Source: Amaranthus tricolor
Lineage: Eukaryota > Streptophyta > Magnoliopsida > Caryophyllales > Amaranthaceae
DNA: 64,000 bases
NCBI RefSeq assembly: GCF_026212465.1
Contig: NC_080050.1
Coordinates: 28,025,570 to 28,089,569 of the forward strand
Direction: 5' to 3'
This document shows positions 24,756 through 35,819 of the stretch, piece after piece. Under the pieces are notes generated by a model, which did no database searches, was not told where the DNA came from, and saw only the letters and a program-made list of their open reading frames with translations. Each line of letters begins with the position of its first letter. Position 1 is the first letter of the stretch. Both the position numbers and the translations under genes were made by a program.

Positions 24756-26332
24756 TATTTTTATAGACCGTGTAATTTTCACTAATTTTTCATTGAAGTC
24801 ATCTCACATGAGATGACTTTAATTTGATTAGTCCAAACTACTAAAAAAATTGTTTCATGTACAAGTGGAAATCAGTTTTCATTGTTTCTTTAATGTTTTT
24901 TATTAATGACCCTTTTGTATTGACCTGTCTCACGATGATACAGTTTTATATTTTTATTAGATATCCAACAAAAGGTGGATAAGATTTGTGAGTACATCAT
25001 GGGTTTTTCCCTTACTCGAACCCCTTTTCAGTTTTTTTTAAGCTAATAATAATTCCTTCTTCAAGCAAAGGGTGAATGTAATCTTATGATTTTTTGTCAA
25101 CGTCTATGAAGGCCATCTACGAGTACGAGGAGTATCAAGATCGTTGACAATAGACTAGGACCCCTTCATCTCATAATTAAGAATGGATTAGCTTAAAAAG
25201 AGACAGGAAACAGTTTATTTGGTAGTTGATACTAATTAAATAATGGTAATGAGAATGATTTATAGTGTAAATTTTCATAAAAATATATTATATTATTTCT
25301 ATAGTAATAAAGCTTTGATCATAAAAAAATTTTTTGTTTACAATTTTTCATTACCATTAATACTACATTTTCACATGATAAATCATTAAAATGAATTCTT
25401 TGAAGAAAATGAGATGATTGGAAGAAAACTACTATAACCATTTAACTAATTCAAGAGATTTTTCTACTAAATTACACTAATTTTTTTATACCATTGAGCT
25501 ATACTTATATGATAAGGTTGATTATCGTTATAGACACGATATTGTGACTTATTAATAAATCTTTCCTTTTCCATGAAAAAATGAATATATAATAAATAAA
25601 TAAATTGGTCATCACCTATAAACATAAATCATTTATAAAGTTAAATTAACAAATTAACAAATAATTCATGAAATCATGAACTTAAATAAACAACTACACA
25701 AGTACATCTATATTCATAAATTAAATAAGTTTTAAAATAAAAATAGACTCAAATTTTTATTTTATTAAATCAAAAATGAATTTTGGAGCTAGTCATTTTC
25801 CCTCTTGGCAATTGCTTCACTCCCATCCAAAAAATAATATCGGGCGCATGTGAAATGCTCCTTTATTATTTTACCGAAAACAAAATAAGTTCCATGCAAC
25901 TTGCACGTTTAATGATCATGCAAGTTGAATGTCATTTCGAAATTACGTTATAGGTACGGATTGACATGGGTCCGACATTTTATCTAAATCCTTGTTAGAC
26001 TCCACTCTATTTTAAGGGGTAAGTGTTTTGAGTTCGAGTTCAGATCGAATAAAATATTATAAGATTCGGACAGAGTCATTTTGAACTTTTTAAGTGCTCT
26101 GAACGGCTGAGCAACAACCAAATGTAAAACCCCTAATCCTTGTACGATTAAGATATTATTTAACTAAAAAAGACCGATTCTTATTTTCTCTTTTTTTTTT
26201 CCTTCACAATCATCTCATACCTAAAGACTTTTCATTTAAAACATAAATAACCAAGTAATACCGAAAACTTTAGTTAATAGTAAAATAAAATAAAGTGATA
26301 TAACAACAAAACACAAAATAAAATAAAAATTA

Positions 26333-26536
26333 TACTCCCTCTGTTCTCTAATGTTCTTCTTATTTGAAAGATAAAATATATTCATGTGAGATCTCATTAG
26401 ATTCGTCGTAATCTATATTTTTTATTACGTATGTTTAATTATTTTTTATTAAGCATATTTAGAGATATTAAGTTCTAAAATTTACTTTGAAAACTGTGTA
26501 AAAAGTAAACAAAAAGAAAAAAAAAAGGAGGGAATA
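26333..26536. mobile_element. Stowaway-like MITE
   Basis: Left end TA|TACTCCCTCTGTTCTCTAATG; the right end in complement reads TATTCCCTCCTTTTTTTTTTC. About 204 bp. It shares GTGAGATCTCATTAGATTCGTC with the family core (GGGATCTTGTTTTATTCATCTC in the copy at 5787). Confidence 0.65.
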
Positions 26537-27173
26537 TTAATGTCATAATTATTAAATAGATTAAGAATAATTCTCGACCACCTACATAGGAAGGAGTAAT
26601 TTCCTCTGCCCCGTCCTCTATAATAATTCTTTAGCTTAGTCTAAATCAAAAAAATTTATATAGTGGAAATATTATCCCATTTACTATTACATAGCAAAAA
26701 GAATACAGTATTATTTTTTATTCTTCAAACTAAATGAATGAAATAACTATTTAATGTTTGTTCAACTGTACTTCCTAAACCCTATTTAGTTTAGTACTTA
26801 TTCTTTAATATATAAAAGAATTACTCCTCATAAATAAATAAATAAGGAAAAACAAAAAGTAAAATGACAAGAAAGTCGGAACTCAAAGTACCGCTAGGAG
26901 TTTGTTTCAAAAAGTAAAGATATACTCTCTCTAATTCTTTTCAATTGTTCCATTTGAATTGGGCACGAATATTAAAAAAGTAGAGGGACCATGTTAAATA
27001 GTACACCCATGTGATATATTGAGTATTGGAGGGATTAATTAGTGTAGATTAGTTTTTAAAATAAGAGTGTTTTGGTAATTGCATGAATGGTATAAGGACA
27101 ATTTGGTCCAAAAATTATGTTCTAAAATAGAAATGAGACAATTGAGATGAGTTGCCCAAATAAGGAAATGGAA

Positions 27174-27182
27174 TAATTGAAA
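27174..27182. repeat. MULE 9-bp target duplication, left copy
   Basis: TAATTGAAA directly before the left inverted repeat. It is identical to 43033-43041 after the right one. Nine bases is the size expected for Mutator-family insertion. Confidence 0.9.
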
Positions 27183-27334
27183 CGGATATTTCATGATATA
27201 CCATTGAGTTTCTCCGAAATTCACCATATACCACACAAAATGTTTTAATTCACCATATACCATTGAGTTTTCGTACGTTAGCACAAAATACCATTAATGA
27301 CAACTGCCGTTAATGTGCCGTTTGTGGTAAATTA
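27183..27334 (+). repeat. MULE terminal inverted repeat, left
   Basis: Starts CGGATATTTCATGATATACC and ends at GGTAAATTA. It contains subterminal repeats of ACCATATACCATTGAGTTTT. It matches the complement of 42881-43032 with only scattered differences by eye. Confidence 0.9.
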
Positions 27335-27975
27335 CCAGTATGCCCTTACGCATTCAACTGGTGCCATTGTTAGGGTTGACTTCCCCAAACACAACGTATG
27401 TCTACAAAAAATTGACCCCCCATCTTTCTTCTGCTCCATTCAAGAAACTCTCTATTCGTCTTCATTGATCTGGAACCCTTAAAATCCATCAAAAATTTGC
27501 AAAGTGTCGATTTGTGTGAAGTGAATTGCAGGTTTGTGAGGCAGCGTGGTGGTCGTGACTGAATATCGCACAAAGTTCGCTAATTCGGTGGATTAAGCAT
27601 ACGCAAGGTATTACTATCCTTATCCATTTGCGTTTCGAGTTCTGATTTTTTTTTTTTTTGCAAAATTATGTTAGGGTTAGGGTTTAGTGGAAAATGATTA
27701 TCTGTGTCAGTTTGTTTGCTATGAAATTCGAATGTGAATTATATGAAAGTTAAGTGTGATGTGTTGCATGCGAATTTGAATTGCTAAAGTGATGTGTTTT
27801 TGTTTTGTTTTGTTTTTGTTGGTAAATTTTGTTGTTAGGATAAGTACAATGTGGTTGTTAGTTCGTGCTCCAGGGGTATTTTTAATGTGAGACAGAAACA
27901 CCATCTCTTGTGTTTTAGTCTGCAGAAGTTAGTTGGGCAAAAAGTTTGAAGAACAGGGCTAAAAATATTAGGCTA

Positions 27976-28140
27976 ATGGAGGAAGAGAATAGAAGGATGG
28001 CAGAGGAAGCAGAGCTGATGAGGTTTTTTCAGGAGATTCACAACCTCAACCCTCACAACCTTCATGCTCACAAACAAAAATATCTCAACCAAATAAGTCT
28101 CCAAGAAGAAAAAAGCTTACTCCAAAGAAGAAGAAAAAAC
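27976..28140 (+). pseudogene. MULE transposase, N-terminal fragment
   Basis: From an ATG at 27976 the frame encodes MEEENRRMAEEAELMRFF. It then needs a one-base shift at a T run (28024-28029) to continue as SGDSQPQPSQP and a lysine-rich KSPRRKKLTPKKKKK end, where the retrotransposon interrupts it. The upstream in-frame codons lack an ATG after the probable leader intron. The basic tract may be a nuclear localisation signal. Confidence 0.65.
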
Positions 28141-28378
28141 TGATGTGTGTATTTTATATATTATTTTCTACCATGCCCCCATTGTATTTTCATAGCATTT
28201 CTCGCGTATTTTGCTCAATTTTCTATTGGTTTTTATGCTTGGTTGGAGTGTTTGTTTCTTATCTATTTTGTAGGTACAAAGCTCTAATTATGCTAGGAAT
28301 CGACTCTTGGAGCGAGATTTGCAAGTTGGAAGGTCATAAGCTACTCAAAGGTCATTTTTTGTGCTGACCAGGTCTCAT

Positions 28379-28651
28379 ACCCGGGTGGGTTTCCTCATAC
28401 CCGGCCGGGTGAGCCTCTCATACCCGGCCGGGTTTCCACATACCCGACCGGGTTTGCACTTGATACTTAGAAGAATTTGAAGATGTTATTTGGAAGAAAA
28501 AGTTGCCACACGCACCCGGCCGGGTTTCCACATACCCGGCCGGGTGAGCCTCTCATACCCGGGTGGGTTCCCACATACCCGGCCAGGCCTCTATTGAAGA
28601 TTAAAATGCTCAGCTGCGTACCCGGGCGGGTTTCCACATACCCGGCCGGGT
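28379..28651 (+). promoter_or_regulatory. Array of ACCCGGNNGGGT palindromes in U3
   Basis: About ten copies of a 12-bp near-palindrome (mostly ACCCGGCCGGGT; variants ACCCGGGTGGGT and ACCCGACCGGGT), often joined by TTTCCACAT or GAGCCTCTCAT. It stands out in an AT-rich element and ends about 58 bp before the TATA box, so an upstream promoter role is likely but inferred. Confidence 0.7.
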
Positions 28652-28708
28652 CAAGCAGTTATTTTTTTTTTAGTAACTTCCGTATCCTCCGATCTCTTTG
28701 GAGGAGGA

Positions 28709-28716
28709 TATAAATA
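28709..28716 (+). promoter_or_regulatory. LTR TATA box
   Basis: TATAAATA within GGAGGATATAAATAGC. The same motif is at 39690-39697 in the 3' LTR. The only strong TATA motif following the GC-rich array. Confidence 0.65.
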
Positions 28717-29549
28717 GCTTTTGAGGAGAATTTCCAGGGGGTTAAGTTTTTTTTCTCTGTTTTGGGGGTTTGGTAGTGAAAGAGATTTATCATATTACTT
28801 GCTTTGAGGGATTGTTAATCAACGCTTCGACATTGTAATTTTAATTATATTGGAGGTATTGATTTCAATCCTAATTTCTTGTTCTTGGTTATTATTGTTA
28901 TCTTTGAATGCTTGTTTCTCTATTAAATTTAAATTTGATTTTCTGCATGAATTTCATTGTTGAATCTCTTGTTAGTTTCAATATGCTTAGTGAGTAGTTT
29001 TATTTCTAGGGTTTGGTGAAACTATGCAAAAGGTCATGATTCTTGTTTGATTTTAGGATTTAAATTTGGTTTGTTTAGGTGATTCAATTGATGGGTTCTA
29101 GATTGATTGCATGTTTGGCCAATTTGCAAGTTTTATTCGCTCAATTCTATAAGCGAGAGTTGCGAGTTTGAGTGAACGATTTCTTTCTTTGAACAATTAA
29201 GCTTTAATCGCGATAGCTTGTTTTATTGTTTAATTGTCGAATTTGTTTGCGAGAGCAACATCTTCCTTCGCCTATATTCATTCCTATCCCAATTGTTGTT
29301 CATGAATCATGATCTATGCATAGTGGATCCTTTTAGCCCTAGGTTTTTAATTATTGAATTCTATTCATCTCTTATTTTTGCGTTCTACTTAGATAACCAA
29401 AAATCCAACATTTGATCGTTAACAATAGTGAACTTAATTTAAATTGTAACTTCATTTGTCCTTCCACAGTGGTTCGACCCTACTTTCCCAACTATACTAG
29501 TTAGGTGAATTAGGAATTATTTTTGGTAGTAAAACGACCTATCAAAATT

Positions 29550-29566
29550 TGGCGCCGTTGCCGGGG
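29550..29566 (+). other. Primer-binding site
   Basis: TGGCGCCGTTGCCGGGG starts five bases after the 5' LTR. It matches the primer-binding sites known from Athila/Tat plant retrotransposons, which are assigned to a tRNA 3' end (tRNA-Asp in Athila, from memory). Confidence 0.85.
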
Positions 29567-29671
29567 AAGGTCAACAATTTTACTTTTTGAATTTAGTGTT
29601 TGCTTTTGCTAACCCACTCGAGGAACAACTGTTCTTCGAGCGTATTTACGTTTGTTCTAGTGTTTTTGTGT

Positions 29672-32600
29672 ATGACCAGGAGTACCAACAAGCAACCTTT
29701 GCTTTTTGATCCTGAGGTTGAGGCAACTGCTCGTAGAACACACGCAAGTGCGAAGAAAAGGAGGGCGGAGGCTCGTAAACAAGCTCAACAAGCCTCTCAA
29801 TCTCTTGACATGGCAGGTCAGGCTCCCGAGAGAACTCTTAGGCAGTCTACACAACCCAAGGCTAGCAATGTTACCGCGGGGATTAGGTTGCCGACTACTA
29901 ATGCTGGAAACTTTGACATCAAATCCCATGTTATGAATATGATCACGGGAAATCAGTTCTATGGTCTTGACAATGAAGAACCCGTCGATCATCTGCAGAA
30001 ATTCCTTCAAGCATGTTCTCTACAAAAGATTACTGGGATGACTGACGACGAGCTCTACTTGTACCTCTTTCGTTTCTCTTTAGCAGGCAAGGCTCAACGT
30101 TGGTATAACTCTCTTCCCAACACCATTACTACTTGGGCGCAACTGTCTGATGCCTTTCTAGTGAAGTATTATCCCGGTTATAAGACTCACGACTACAGAG
30201 TTAAGCTCTATAGTTTCTCACAAGATGCGGGGGAGACTTTTCATGATGCGTGGGAGAGATTCAAAGATTACCAATATATGTGCCCTCATCACGGTATAGA
30301 GAAGGAATTTCTTATGCAATCTTTTTATAATGGTCTTGATAATGAGACTAAGAGGATGGTAGATGGTGCGGCTGGCGGCTCTTTCATGAACAAACAAACC
30401 TCTGAGGCTATTTCACTCTTGGATACTCTTGCTGAAAATCAATGGAATAGCTCATCTAGGCGCGCAGCTCAAGCACCAAGGAAGGGGAAGCATGAAGTTG
30501 AAACTTATTCCCTTCTATCATCACAAATCTCAGCTTTGAATGCGAAAATTGATGGGATGCGCATGAATGCTAATACATCTATGCCCGTCAATGCTATGGC
30601 TACCTCTAGCCAAGGTGGAGTTGCTTGTGATTATTGCGGTGTGCATGGTCATTCTCTAATGGAGTGTTCCGTTAATCCCAATGGAGCTATGGGGGTGCCA
30701 GAGCAAGTCAATGCTTTTCAAGCTCGTCCTCCTTTCAACAACAATAGCTACTATCCTGGAATTCGGAATCATCCTAACCTGTCATATCGCAGTAACAATG
30801 TGTTAAATCCTCAACAACAACATTTTCCACCACAAGCACCACAACAACATTATGGGCAACATCAGCAATATCAGCCCAATCAAGGACCACCCGGTTTCCA
30901 AAGGCCTCCTCAAGGCCATCAACAGCAGCATTTTCAGAACCAACAACCCCAATCCGAATTGGGGGAGTTGAAAAACATGATGGCCCAAATGGCCAAACAG
31001 CTTGAGCAACTCGGTACTCACAATAAAATGCTTGAAACTCAAGTTGCTCAATTGGCTGCATCTAGCTCCTCTAGACAAGCAGGAGCATTGCCCGGCCAAC
31101 CCACTCAACCACATGGCAAGGAGACCGCCAATGCAATCACTACAAGGAGCGGGTTGAGTTATGATGAGCCGCCCATGCCTCACAATGAAGAGTCAAATTC
31201 GAAAGAAGTAGGCATTCCTAAAGCGGTTATTGATGAAGCACCTTCTGAGGCAGTGCACGAGAAAGAGAAAGCAAAAGAAGAGGCATTGCAAGTGCCTCCC
31301 ATCACACTTCCTTTTCCCAACCGCCAAGTAAAGAGCAAGCTTGACAAACAATTCGGTAAGTTCTTGGAGGTAGTTAAGAATTTGCAGGTAACAGTTCCTT
31401 TTACTGAATTAATCACACAAGTGCCTGCTTATGCTAAATTCATGAAGGACATATTGACTAGGAAAAGAGCCTTTAGTGAGGTGGAAACAGTTGCTTTTAC
31501 TGAACAATGCAGTGCTTTGCTACAAAACAAATCCCCTCCAAAACTGAAAGATCCTGGTAGTTTCTCCATCCCCTGTCACATTGGGACACTGTTTATTGAT
31601 AAAGCTTTATGTGATTTAGGAGCTAGTGTTAGTGTAATGCCTTTTTCTGTCTGTTCTAAACTGAAAATGGGAGATCTAAAAGTTACCAATATTACTTTAC
31701 AAATGGCCGACCGTTCTGTTAAATATCCTTTGGGTATTTTAGAGGACGTCCCTGTTAGGGTAGGTAAGTTTTATATCCCTGTTGATTTTGTTGTTCTTGA
31801 TATGGAGGAAGATCGACAAATTCCTATTATTTTAGGAAGACCTTTCCTTCATACGGCAGGAGCAGTTATTGATGTGAAAAATGGTAGACTTACACTTTCT
31901 GTGGGGGATGACAATATAACTTTCAATTTGAGCAATGCTTTGAAAGGTCCCATGCTTGAGAAAAAATGCTATGCTATTGATGTAGTTGATGTGATTTGTC
32001 ATGATAACTTGCCCCTAACTCTTATGAAAGATCCTTTGGAGGCCGTTCTTTGTCTTGAATCTTCTACAGGTGATGCTAGCATTTGGAAGACTGAAATTGA
32101 TGCTATTGAACAAGCTCTTTGTAATGAAGAGCTTAGTCACAGCAAAGGCAAGAGAGTGCAGAGGTTAGTTCGGCCTGTATGCAAAGTTGAGGTAAAGAAG
32201 CCCGAACTAAAACCTCTCCCTTCCCATCTTAAGTATGTTTTTCTTGATGAGCAAGAGCTCCATCCTGTTATCGTCAGCACTACACTCAATGATGCCCAGC
32301 TTTCCCAACTTTTAGATGTTCTGAAAAATCATAAGAAGGCCATTGGGTATAGTGTTGATGATTTGAAAGGTATTAGTCCCGACTTTTGCATGCATAGGAT
32401 TCATTTAGAAGAAGATCACAAGCCTTGTATTCAACCACAAAGGCGCTTAAACCCTAACATGCAAGAAGTCGTGAAAAGTGAGGTATTGAAACTACTTGAC
32501 GCAGGCATTATTTTTCCTATTGCTGCATCTAAGTGGGTAAGTCCTGTGCAAGTGGTTCCAAAAAAAGGTGGGATGACTGTTGTTAAAAATGATAAAAATG

Positions 32601-35101
32601 AATTAATTCCCACTAGAACTGTCACTGGTTGGCGCATGTGCATTGATTACAGGAGACTGAATTTAGCTACTCATAAGGATCATTTCCCTCTCCCCTTCAT
32701 TGATCAAATGCTTGAAAGGTTAGCTTGTCATAGATATTTTTGTTATTTGGATGGTTATTCTGGATTCTTCCAAATTCCCATTCATCCTGATGACCAAGAG
32801 AAGACAACATTCACTTGTCCTTATGGTACTTTTGCATATCGTAGAATGCCATTTGGGTTATGTAATGCACCAGCTACATTTCAGCGTTACATGATGAGCA
32901 TTTTTTCTCATTTCATAGAGTCTATCATGGAAGTTTTTATGGATGACTTTAGTGTATATGGTAGTTCTTTTGAATCTTGTTTGGCTAATCTCACTAAAGT
33001 TTTGAAAAGATGTGAAGAATGTAATTTGGTTTTAAATTGGGAGAAGTGTCACTTTATGGTGACTGAGGGTGTGGTTCTTGGCCACATTATTTCTGATAAG
33101 GGCATACAGGTAGATCGAGCCAAGGTACAGGTGATTGAGCAATTACCACCACCAGTCAATGTGAAAGGGGTAAGGAGTTTTCTTGGTCATGCGGGGTTTT
33201 ACCGCCGCTTTATTCAAGATTTTTCTAAAATTGCTAAACCACTAACCCAACTTCTTCTTAAAGATGCACCTTTTGACTTTACTGAGGAATGTGCTGAGTC
33301 TTTTAACAGGATAAAGCAAGCTCTCATAACCGCACCCATCATTCGCCCTCCCGATTGGGAACTCCCATTCGAGATTATGTGCGATGCAAGTGATTTTGCG
33401 GTTGGAGCTGTGCTCGGGCAAAGAAAGGACAAGGTCTTGCATGCCATTTATTATGCTAGCAAGACTTTGGATGAGGCTCAGGTCAACTACGCCACCACAG
33501 AGAAGGAACTTTTAGCTGTTATTTATGCCTTAGAAAAATTTAGATCATATCTTCTTGGTTCCAAGGTTATTGTGTATACTGACCATGCAGCTTTAAAGTA
33601 CCTTCTTGCTAAGAAGGAAGCCAAACCAAGGCTTATTAGGTGGATTCTCTTACTTCAGGAGTTTGATATTGAGATTCGTGATAAGAAAGGGGCAGAGAAT
33701 GTAGTTGCAGACCACCTGTCTAGAATCAGGTATGATGATGGTAAGATCTCCTCCTCTATTGATGATTCTTTTCCTGATGATCAGTTGTTTGCAGTCACAT
33801 CACAGGGTCCGTGGTTTGCAGATTATGCTAACTATGTGGTAGGCGGCATTTTGCCTCCTGATTTGTCCTACCAACAAAAGAAAAGGTTCTTGCATGATGT
33901 TAGATATTATTTTTGGGATGATCCTTTTCTTTTCCGTGAGTGTGCAGATGGAATTTATCGCAGGTGCATTCCTGAGTGGGAGGTCCATGGGATCCTCCAG
34001 CGCTGCCACAGCTCACCCTATGGGGGACATCATGGGCCAGATAAAACCGTTCGCAAGCTGAATGAGTCTGGTTTCTTTTGGCCCACGATGTTCAAGGATG
34101 CTCAGTCTTTTGTTATGTCATGTGATTCTTGCCAGAGGACCGGCAACATTTCGAAGCGGCATGAGATGCCCCAAACTGGTATTCTTGAGGTCGAAATTTT
34201 TGACGTTTGGGGTGTCGATTATATGGGACCTTTTCCATCTTCTAATGGGAATTGCTACATTTTGGTCGCTGTCGACTATGTCTCTAAGTGGGTCGAAGCA
34301 ATCGCATCTCCCACCAATGATTCTAAAGTGGTCATCCGACTTCTAAGCAAGGTCATATTTCCGAGATTTGGGGTTCCTAGAGCTCTCATTAGTGATGGTG
34401 GTTCGCATTTTCATGAACGAAAGTTAGATTCTCTTCTCAAGAAGTATGAAGTTTATCATCGTACTGGACTTGCATATCATCCCCAAACAAGCGGTCAAGT
34501 TGAGATTTCCAACCGCGAGATCAAATCTATACTAGAAAAGGTGGTTGCAAAGTCTAGGAAAGATTGGAGTATGAAGCTTGATGACACGCTTTGGGCCTAC
34601 AGAACAGCTTTCAAAACACCTATTGGCACCTCCCCATACCGGCTTGTGTACGGAAAATCCTGTCATCTTCCCGTCGAGTTAGAGTACAAAGCTCATTGGG
34701 CAATTCGCGAGCTTAACATGGATAACAAGTTAGCAGGGGAGAAGAGGCTTCTTCAACTTAATGAGTTAGATGAGTTTCGATTGTCCGCCTATGACAGTGC
34801 TCGGATTTACAAGGAGAAAACTAAGAAATGGCATGATAAGAAGATCCTCCCAAGAGAGTTTGCAAAGGGAGATAAGGTGTTATTGTTCAATTCTCGACTC
34901 AAGTTCTTTCCCGGAAAGCTAAAGTCTAGATGGTCTGGTCCTTTTTTGGTTACTAATGTGCATAAGTTCGGCTCCGTGGAATTGAAAAATGAAAAAGGTG
35001 ATGTTTTCAAGGTCAATGGACAACGTTTAAAGCTTTACCATGAAGGAAATGTTGTTGGAACGATGGAAGTTATCCACCTTCATCCTTCTTCATCCTCTTA
35101 A
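29672..35101 (+). CDS. Athila gag-pol polyprotein
   Basis: One open frame of 1809 aa from the ATG at 29672 (the frame is open upstream but has no earlier ATG). Order: gag capsid region (residues about 98-260), zinc knuckle CX2CX4HX4C (319-332), a Gln-rich linker, and aspartic protease (DLGAS at about 648). Reverse transcriptase follows, with the catalytic motif FMDD (1089-1092) in place of the usual YxDD. Then come RNase H (CDASDF near 1237; TDHAAL) and integrase with an HHCC-type zinc region (about 1444-1490) and D1516, D1575, E1611 (D-X35-E spacing). There is no chromodomain. All catalytic residues are present, with no frameshift or stop, so the protein may be functional. Gag and pol share one frame, as is common in Athila. 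Confidence 0.95.
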   Translation: MTRSTNKQPLLFDPEVEATARRTHASAKKRRAEARKQAQQASQSLDMAGQAPERTLRQSTQPKASNVTAGIRLPTTNAGNFDIKSHVMNMITGNQFYGLDNEEPVDHLQKFLQACSLQKITGMTDDELYLYLFRFSLAGKAQRWYNSLPNTITTWAQLSDAFLVKYYPGYKTHDYRVKLYSFSQDAGETFHDAWERFKDYQYMCPHHGIEKEFLMQSFYNGLDNETKRMVDGAAGGSFMNKQTSEAISLLDTLAENQWNSSSRRAAQAPRKGKHEVETYSLLSSQISALNAKIDGMRMNANTSMPVNAMATSSQGGVACDYCGVHGHSLMECSVNPNGAMGVPEQVNAFQARPPFNNNSYYPGIRNHPNLSYRSNNVLNPQQQHFPPQAPQQHYGQHQQYQPNQGPPGFQRPPQGHQQQHFQNQQPQSELGELKNMMAQMAKQLEQLGTHNKMLETQVAQLAASSSSRQAGALPGQPTQPHGKETANAITTRSGLSYDEPPMPHNEESNSKEVGIPKAVIDEAPSEAVHEKEKAKEEALQVPPITLPFPNRQVKSKLDKQFGKFLEVVKNLQVTVPFTELITQVPAYAKFMKDILTRKRAFSEVETVAFTEQCSALLQNKSPPKLKDPGSFSIPCHIGTLFIDKALCDLGASVSVMPFSVCSKLKMGDLKVTNITLQMADRSVKYPLGILEDVPVRVGKFYIPVDFVVLDMEEDRQIPIILGRPFLHTAGAVIDVKNGRLTLSVGDDNITFNLSNALKGPMLEKKCYAIDVVDVICHDNLPLTLMKDPLEAVLCLESSTGDASIWKTEIDAIEQALCNEELSHSKGKRVQRLVRPVCKVEVKKPELKPLPSHLKYVFLDEQELHPVIVSTTLNDAQLSQLLDVLKNHKKAIGYSVDDLKGISPDFCMHRIHLEEDHKPCIQPQRRLNPNMQEVVKSEVLKLLDAGIIFPIAASKWVSPVQVVPKKGGMTVVKNDKNELIPTRTVTGWRMCIDYRRLNLATHKDHFPLPFIDQMLERLACHRYFCYLDGYSGFFQIPIHPDDQEKTTFTCPYGTFAYRRMPFGLCNAPATFQRYMMSIFSHFIESIMEVFMDDFSVYGSSFESCLANLTKVLKRCEECNLVLNWEKCHFMVTEGVVLGHIISDKGIQVDRAKVQVIEQLPPPVNVKGVRSFLGHAGFYRRFIQDFSKIAKPLTQLLLKDAPFDFTEECAESFNRIKQALITAPIIRPPDWELPFEIMCDASDFAVGAVLGQRKDKVLHAIYYASKTLDEAQVNYATTEKELLAVIYALEKFRSYLLGSKVIVYTDHAALKYLLAKKEAKPRLIRWILLLQEFDIEIRDKKGAENVVADHLSRIRYDDGKISSSIDDSFPDDQLFAVTSQGPWFADYANYVVGGILPPDLSYQQKKRFLHDVRYYFWDDPFLFRECADGIYRRCIPEWEVHGILQRCHSSPYGGHHGPDKTVRKLNESGFFWPTMFKDAQSFVMSCDSCQRTGNISKRHEMPQTGILEVEIFDVWGVDYMGPFPSSNGNCYILVAVDYVSKWVEAIASPTNDSKVVIRLLSKVIFPRFGVPRALISDGGSHFHERKLDSLLKKYEVYHRTGLAYHPQTSGQVEISNREIKSILEKVVAKSRKDWSMKLDDTLWAYRTAFKTPIGTSPYRLVYGKSCHLPVELEYKAHWAIRELNMDNKLAGEKRLLQLNELDEFRLSAYDSARIYKEKTKKWHDKKILPREFAKGDKVLLFNSRLKFFPGKLKSRWSGPFLVTNVHKFGSVELKNEKGDVFKVNGQRLKLYHEGNVVGTMEVIHLHPSSSS

Positions 35102-35819
35102 GTTGGTCGAACAAAAGGGTCGTGCGGGACCTTAAAAACCAGCACTTGTCGGGAGGTAACCCGATTTCAGAGTTCACATCAATTATAAAAAAAAAAAAAA
35201 AAAAAAAGAGAGAAGAAGAAAAGAAGAAAAAGAAAAAAAAAAAAAGTGCTCGGACCCGCCCGGGTTTCTCCTCACCCGCCCGGGTATTCTCCAGGTTAAA
35301 AGAAGAAAAAGAAACACTACCCGGACCCGCCCGGGTTTCTCCTCACCCGGCCGGTTTTTCTTCTGCACCCAAACTCGCCCGGGTCTTCACTCACCCGCCC
35401 GGGTCCGGTCTCCTCCCTCACCGGTTATATTTTTTTTCTTTCTTTCCTTTCCCTCATTCACACTTCACTCACCACTTCATCTTCTTCCTCCATCATTTTC
35501 TCTCTCTTCCACCATTACTCTCAACTTTCCTAACTCTCTTTCCTCAAATTTTCCACTTTTCATTCATCAAAAACACCTAAAAATTTCCCCATCCTCATCC
35601 TCTTCTCATTCTCTTTTCCATTCACTAGTTCTTTTTCATCAATTTCACCCATTCCTTCAAATCTCAATCTTTACACATTTCTCTTTTTATTTTTAATTTT
35701 CACCCTCCAACTACATTAACCCAATTCCTACTACTTTCTTCTTACCCATTCTTTTATTCTACTCATTCACCCATCAATTTCAAAAAAAAAAAAAAAAAAA
35801 AAAAAAAACCGGGAGTGCC
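35102..35819 (+). other. Spacer between pol and the second ORF
   Basis: Starts with a GGTCGTGCGGGACCTTAAAA-type segment and the small hairpin TCGGGAGGTAACCCGA (35149-35164), which recurs in this position in Athila-like elements. It then holds an A run (35188-35207), GC-rich ACCCGCCCGGGT motifs (about 35253-35405) like those of the LTR, a CT-rich tract with frequent TTCATTC/CTCATTC, and a 26-base A run (35782-35807) just before the next ATG. Frames crossing it are low-complexity and not believed. Confidence 0.6.

Larger units (their letters stand above)
23765..26920. other. Intergenic AT-rich region with MITEs
   Basis: Apart from the MITEs at 24457-24755 and 26333-26536, only low-complexity AT-rich sequence and short repeat fragments are visible (ATCTCACATGAGATGACTTTA palindrome around 24799-24821; CCGA/CGGGT motifs near 24205-24310). 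No coding sequence is recognised. Confidence 0.5.
28141..29544 (+). repeat. 5' LTR (1404 bp)
   Basis: TGATGTGTGT ... CGACCTATCA. It carries a promoter-like array of GC-rich palindromic motifs (28379-28651) followed by a TATA box. Relative to the 3' LTR it lacks an 84-bp block, probably deleted or gained by recombination between identical CCCGGCCGGGT repeats, and has a T10 rather than T9 run. Confidence 0.95.

Noticed and set aside
28143..28367. Short frame repeated at 39005-39265
   Set aside because: It is LTR sequence duplicated by definition; the frame has no known family match.
28379..28651. CRISPR-like array
   Set aside because: Units are short palindromes with repeated, not unique, spacers, inside a plant LTR.
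35122..35580. 152-aa frame after pol
   Set aside because: It is built from A-run lysines, GC-rich repeat units and CT-rich sequence; low complexity, no family resemblance.
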